Below the pieces are notes generated by a model. It was given only the letters and a program-made list of their open reading frames with translations, did no database searches and was not told the origin of the DNA. Shown piece by piece: positions 6,782-9,872 of a stretch of DNA of 9,872 bases; the stretch's first letter is position 1, and every line of letters begins with the position of its first letter. The stretch is taken from NCBI GenBank assembly GCA_023253575.1, contig JALRGB010000060.1, positions 1 through 9,872 of the forward strand. The letters are read 5' to 3'. Origin of the DNA: Verrucomicrobiales bacterium (GTDB taxonomy: Bacteria; Verrucomicrobiota; Verrucomicrobiia; Verrucomicrobiales; V1-33). A program made the translations under genes and the position numbers.

Positions 6782-8205
6782 CCACCGCCTCCTATCGTGA
6801 ACTCCAGCTCGCGGCCATGGCCGGCAGCCGGGTCAGCGAGGGTACCTCTTCCCTCCCCATCCACGAATCCCGCCCATCGGAGGCGGATTTGCAAAGCCGG
6901 TGGTTTGCTGGCGAATTTGGCCGTGATTTTGTCACCACGACCGGCCAGCGGGTCGAAATCGTGCAGATTGGCATTTGGAATCATGCGGCTGGGCCCGATT
7001 TTTCGCAGGTGGCCGTGCGGATTGGCGGTCGTCTGTTGAGTGGGTTTCTCGAGCTTGATTGGGATGTGCGGGACTGGGAGCGCCATGGGCATGCGGAGAA
7101 CCTGGGATATGAAGACGTCATTCTACATGTCTTTTTTGTCCAGCCTGCGGGCTCAGTTTTTTTTACGAGGACGCCGCGTCATCGGGAGGTAGCCCAGGTT
7201 CAGATTGATTTGGCTGCATTTTCTTTTGCGGGGGCCCCGGGGCCGCCAGCGGAGGCTAAATGCGGTCGCTGTTCGTTTCCGTTGCGCGATCTTCCGGCCG
7301 CTAGTGTTGGCTCCCTTTTCGAGGCGGCGGCCCGCCAGCGTCTGGAAACCAAAGCACTGCGACTATCGCGGCTGGCTCGGCTACATGGGTGGGACCAGGC
7401 GCTTTTTCAGGAGCTGGCGGCGGCCATGGGGTATCGTCATAACCAGCAAGCCATGATCATGTTGGTCCAGCGCCTGCCTCTGAACGTGCTTTCTTCTCAT
7501 GCGGCCGGACCGGAGGCTCTCCTTTTTGGGGCGGCCGGTTTTCTTGAGACGAGGACGTATGAAAAAGCGCCATTGGCCTCGCGCGAGTATTTGCGCGGAT
7601 TATGGGAAATGTGGTGGAAGTATCGTGGGGATTTTTGTGCGGTGGAGCCCCCGCGCTGGGTCATAGCCGGTGCCAGACCGCAAAACCACCCTCAGCGCCG
7701 CCTCGGTGCTTTGGCCGAGATCGTCCGACACTGGAAAAAGATCCGTGCGGCTTTTGATCTGCCGCTGAGTGGCGACGGCGGGCCGGTGTCGGCGCTCGTT
7801 TCCGCTTTGGAATCGATGCAGCATTCCCATTGGGACCATCATTTCACACTGGCCAGTGTTCGTTCGGCGCAGGTTCTGAAGCTCATTGGCGCCACTCGAA
7901 CCCAAGAAATTCTCGCTAATTTAGTTTTTCCATATCTCTCGTTGCGTGCGGATCTTATGGCCGACTGGTGGCCCGCGTATGCGGCTCTGCCGGCTGTTCT
8001 GGAAAACGAAAAATCTCGGCGGGCCGCGGTGCGTTTGCTGGGACGCCGTCCGGATCGCGCGGCCTTGCAGAATAAACTTTTTCACCAACAAGCGCTTCTG
8101 CAGATTTATCAGGATTTTTGTCTTCAGGATCACAGTGATTGCACGCAGTGCCTTTTTCCGGAACAATTGTCTCGCTGGCCGTTGACGCACGATGGCGCTG
8201 GTTGA
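6778..8205 (+). CDS. DUF2851-family protein of unknown function
   Basis: The product is 475 residues from a GTG whose last two bases belong to the TGA of the upstream gene. An ATG at 6817 is an alternative start. I assign DUF2851 from the N-terminal block: SEADLQSRWFAGEFG (34-48), TTTGQRVEIVQIGIWNHAAGPDF (53-75), LSGFLELDWDVRDWERHGH (87-105), then YEDVILHVFF (111-120). The middle is helical, with LARLHGWDQALFQELAAAMGY (199-219) typical of the family. The end carries HQQALLQIYQDFC followed by two more cysteines (C448, C455, C458). A CGRC motif sits at 162-165. There is no signal peptide or membrane segment, so the protein should be cytoplasmic. The biochemical function is unknown. The invariant-looking acidic residues D74 and E92 and the cysteine set are the obvious candidates for metal binding. 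The gene ends 67 bases before the GspF start. Confidence 0.87.
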   Translation: MTTASYRELQLAAMAGSRVSEGTSSLPIHESRPSEADLQSRWFAGEFGRDFVTTTGQRVEIVQIGIWNHAAGPDFSQVAVRIGGRLLSGFLELDWDVRDWERHGHAENLGYEDVILHVFFVQPAGSVFFTRTPRHREVAQVQIDLAAFSFAGAPGPPAEAKCGRCSFPLRDLPAASVGSLFEAAARQRLETKALRLSRLARLHGWDQALFQELAAAMGYRHNQQAMIMLVQRLPLNVLSSHAAGPEALLFGAAGFLETRTYEKAPLASREYLRGLWEMWWKYRGDFCAVEPPRWVIAGARPQNHPQRRLGALAEIVRHWKKIRAAFDLPLSGDGGPVSALVSALESMQHSHWDHHFTLASVRSAQVLKLIGATRTQEILANLVFPYLSLRADLMADWWPAYAALPAVLENEKSRRAAVRLLGRRPDRAALQNKLFHQQALLQIYQDFCLQDHSDCTQCLFPEQLSRWPLTHDGAG

Positions 8206-8272
8206 TTGATCTTGAGAATGGCGGATGATTTTCAACTATTTCGCGTCAAGGTGGTCTTACGTTTTCGATCTC

Positions 8273-9598
8273 ATGCCCACCTTTGCTTATAGTGCTCTCA
8301 AGCCTGATGGCTCCCTTGCTAGGGGGGAGCTGACCGCCAATGACCGGGGCGAAGCCATGCGCCGTCTGGATCGCAGTGGATTGCAGCCGGTTTCCATCGC
8401 GGTCAAAGACGCGGTCGGCAGTGCGTCTCCGGCCGGTCCGGTGGATAAAAAGTCGCCAGAAACACGGCTCGACGAAAAAAAGAAAGCCTCCGAGACGGCG
8501 AAAAAACCTGCTGAAGCAAAATCGGAAGTGGCTGTGCCGTTGTCGAAAGGCCCGGTGCGCCTCACTCGCAAACAGGTCATCCTTTTCACCGAGGAAATGA
8601 GCGACTTGCTGAGCGCCGGACTGCAACTTGAACCGGCCCTCCGAATCATGGAAAGCCGTGATGAGTTGGGGCCGCTCAAGCAGGTCTCGGCCCTGTTGCG
8701 GCAAAAAGTTCGCGATGGAGGCAGTTTTTCCGGTTCTTTGCGGTCGGCCTCCCCGAATTTCGGCGAGCTTTATTGTTCGATGGCTGCGGCCGGTGAGATT
8801 TCTGGTGCGCTCGGGGTCATTCTCAAGCGCCAGTCGCAGTACCTCAAAAGCATCGCGGAGCTGCAGAGCAGCGTGATCACGGCGCTTATTTACCCGGCTT
8901 TTCTCTTTGTCGCCGGGATGCTGGTTTCAGGACTATTTGTGACTTTTCTGGTTCCGCAGCTGGCCAGTCTTTTGAAAAGCTCCAACAAACCCCTGCCGCT
9001 GCCGGCCCAGGTGATGATGAGCATGGGTGATTTTGTGAAAGATTATTGGTGGATCATCATGCTGGTGGTGGCTTCCATTATGTTGGTTTTTCAAAAGGTG
9101 ACCACGAACCCGGCGTATCGTCCGGCTTGGGATCGGATGCGTCTGGGATTGCCGCTGGTCGGACCGATTTTGACCGGCCGGTTTTTTGTGCAGTTTCTGG
9201 AAACGCTGGCCAATCTGGTGGACAACGGCTTGCCACTCCTCCGGTCGCTGGAACTTTCGCGGGACGCGACCCAGAACATCTACGTGCGCCGCCTGCTCGA
9301 TCAGGTCATCGGCATGGTGGGCGAAGGGGGATCCTTGGCCAAGGCGCTCAAACGCGTTGGTTTTTTCCCGCCCCTCATGACGGACATGATCACGGTGGGC
9401 GAACAAACGGGAGATTTGCCGCTGGCCCTGCGCCGGACCGCCGAACGCTACGACAAGGAACTGGAAAAACGAATCGTGCGGATGCAAGAAGCCATCCCCC
9501 ACATCGTCACCATCTTCATGGCCTTCCTCGTCGGTATGGTCGCGTACATGATGATCACCGTGATCATGGAATCGGTTACCGGCATGAAAGTGAGGTAA
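8273..9598 (+). CDS. Type II secretion / type IV pilus assembly platform protein (GspF/PilC family)
   Basis: The ATG at 8273 gives 441 residues starting MPTFAYSALKPDG, the canonical N-terminus of this family. An in-frame ATG at 8225 would add 16 residues without family match. Residues 1-45 form the usual small N-terminal domain. A charged Lys/Glu/Ala/Ser linker (about 46-94) follows. The first T2SSF domain (about 102-225) is followed by membrane helices at about 203-228 and 259-274. The second T2SSF domain (about 304-427) contains FLETLANLVDNGLPLLRSLE and VGEQTGDLP, and a last helix lies at about 411-432. Family knowledge: this inner-membrane protein couples the assembly ATPase to pseudopilin or pilin polymerisation. 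No GspE/PilB or pilin gene is visible beside it, so I cannot say which machine it serves. At 441 residues it is longer than the usual roughly 400, because of the linker. No clear Shine-Dalgarno precedes 8273. Confidence 0.94.
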   Translation: MPTFAYSALKPDGSLARGELTANDRGEAMRRLDRSGLQPVSIAVKDAVGSASPAGPVDKKSPETRLDEKKKASETAKKPAEAKSEVAVPLSKGPVRLTRKQVILFTEEMSDLLSAGLQLEPALRIMESRDELGPLKQVSALLRQKVRDGGSFSGSLRSASPNFGELYCSMAAAGEISGALGVILKRQSQYLKSIAELQSSVITALIYPAFLFVAGMLVSGLFVTFLVPQLASLLKSSNKPLPLPAQVMMSMGDFVKDYWWIIMLVVASIMLVFQKVTTNPAYRPAWDRMRLGLPLVGPILTGRFFVQFLETLANLVDNGLPLLRSLELSRDATQNIYVRRLLDQVIGMVGEGGSLAKALKRVGFFPPLMTDMITVGEQTGDLPLALRRTAERYDKELEKRIVRMQEAIPHIVTIFMAFLVGMVAYMMITVIMESVTGMKVR

Positions 9599-9613
9599 AG
9601 AAAATCACCGAGG

Positions 9614-9649
9614 GAACTGGCCGACGGTTCCGAACTGGCCGACGGTTCC
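9614..9649 (+). repeat. Perfect 18-bp tandem repeat (two copies) just downstream of the GspF gene
   Basis: GAACTGGCCGACGGTTCC occurs twice in direct succession, at 9614-9631 and 9632-9649. Each unit has complementary ends (GAAC and GTTC) that could form a small hairpin. The 9-base core TGGCCGACG occurs a third time at 9719-9727. The unit is six codons long and lies in the same frame as the preceding gene, across its TAA stop, where it would read ELADGS twice before a TGA at 9665-9667. Confidence 0.85.
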
Positions 9650-9700
9650 GCCGATGGCCGCGCCTGATCCGGGCGCACCGGAGTCGGTTCTTTTGCTAAC

Positions 9701-9738
9701 AAAAAACCGAGCTCCCAATGGCCGACGCTTGGCCTCGG
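9701..9738 (-). terminator. Probable minus-strand intrinsic terminator
   Basis: Read on the minus strand, CCGAG (9738-9734) pairs with CTCGG (9711-9707), with an inner CCAA/TTGG pairing (9732-9729 with 9718-9715) and a 10-base loop. Six T residues follow directly (A6 at 9701-9706 on the plus strand). It lies about 45 bases after the stop of the inferred minus-strand gene at 9782. The interior loop between the two pairings makes the stem imperfect. Confidence 0.5.
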
Positions 9739-9781
9739 ACCTCGACCACGCCCTTCCCATGCGGTGTTCCTTCAGTGTTGG

Positions 9782-9872
9782 CTATCGTGCGGTGGTAGTG
9801 GCTTCGTAGGCGGTGAGCGCTGGTTCCATGGCTTTGACGGCTTGGGCCCAGAACTGGGTATCGGTCAGGTCT
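9782..9872 (-). CDS. C-terminal end of an unidentified minus-strand gene, truncated by the window edge
   Basis: On the minus strand, one frame is open from 9871 to a TAG at 9784-9782 and reads DLTDTQFWAQAVKAMEPAL, then TAYEATTTAR. The first part looks like an amphipathic helix, and the third codon positions are mostly G or C, as in the coding genes of this window. A terminator-like hairpin follows at a suitable distance downstream. With only 29 codons I cannot name the family. If real, this gene is convergent with the GspF gene, and the 183 bases between them hold only the tandem repeat and the terminator. The complementary plus-strand frame is also open over a short stretch, so the call is not certain. 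Confidence 0.5.
   Translation of the reverse strand, partial: DLTDTQFWAQAVKAMEPALTAYEATTTAR

Noticed and set aside
8225..8272. 16-residue N-terminal extension of the GspF protein from the ATG at 8225
   Set aside because: Family members begin at the equivalent of MPTFAYSALKPDG. The extension has no counterpart.
9614..9649. CRISPR-like repeat
   Set aside because: The copies are only 18 bases, directly adjacent with no spacers, and there are no cas genes.
9684..9710. Inverted repeat TCGGTT/AACCGA with A/T-rich inner arms
   Set aside because: It has no T-tract after it on either strand and one mismatch. It overlaps the better-supported minus-strand hairpin, so I did not call it a separate terminator.
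1..9872. Defence system, phage or mobile element
   Set aside because: No integrase, transposase, toxin-antitoxin, restriction or terminal repeat signature is seen, and the genes share similar composition.

Overview
The window reads as ordinary chromosomal DNA of a moderately GC-rich Gram-negative bacterium. The mix of a BY-kinase/polysaccharide exporter pair, a TIGR03790-type exported protein, a DUF2851-type protein and a type II secretion/type IV pilus F protein fits a member of the Verrucomicrobiota (PVC group) best. That assignment rests on gene content only and is moderate in confidence. I see no rRNA, tRNA, insertion sequence, phage gene or CRISPR array.

Layout. (1) 1-2538, plus strand: the 3' part of a polysaccharide co-polymerase/tyrosine autokinase gene, then a small periplasmic polysaccharide export (SLBB) protein. 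This looks like the end of an exopolysaccharide operon. It is closed by a strong hairpin-plus-T-tract terminator at 2570-2604 that lies inside the 3' coding end of the convergent gene. (2) 2554-4212, minus strand: recN, complete, a DNA double-strand-break repair ATPase. (3) 4213-4355: a divergent intergenic stretch. (4) 4356-8205, plus strand: three genes joined by two identical GTGA stop/start overlaps. They encode a PhnP-like metallo-beta-lactamase-fold hydrolase, a secreted TIGR03790-family protein with a C-terminal TPR-like tail, and a DUF2851-family protein. The overlaps predict translational coupling, so these genes of unclear function probably form one expression unit. (5) 8273-9598, plus strand: a GspF/PilC inner-membrane platform protein with an unusual charged linker. 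(6) 9599-9872: an 18-bp perfect tandem repeat right after the GspF stop, a probable minus-strand terminator, and what looks like the last 29 codons of a minus-strand gene entering from the right edge.

The most interesting part is the three-gene coupled module, because two of its members belong to uncharacterised families. From sequence patterns I suggest, as inference only, that the TIGR03790 protein is a degenerate relative of clan CD (C25/gingipain-like) peptidases, and that the DUF2851 protein carries a nuclease-like PD...ExD pattern plus a cysteine set that could bind a metal or an Fe-S cluster. Nothing here proves a new system.
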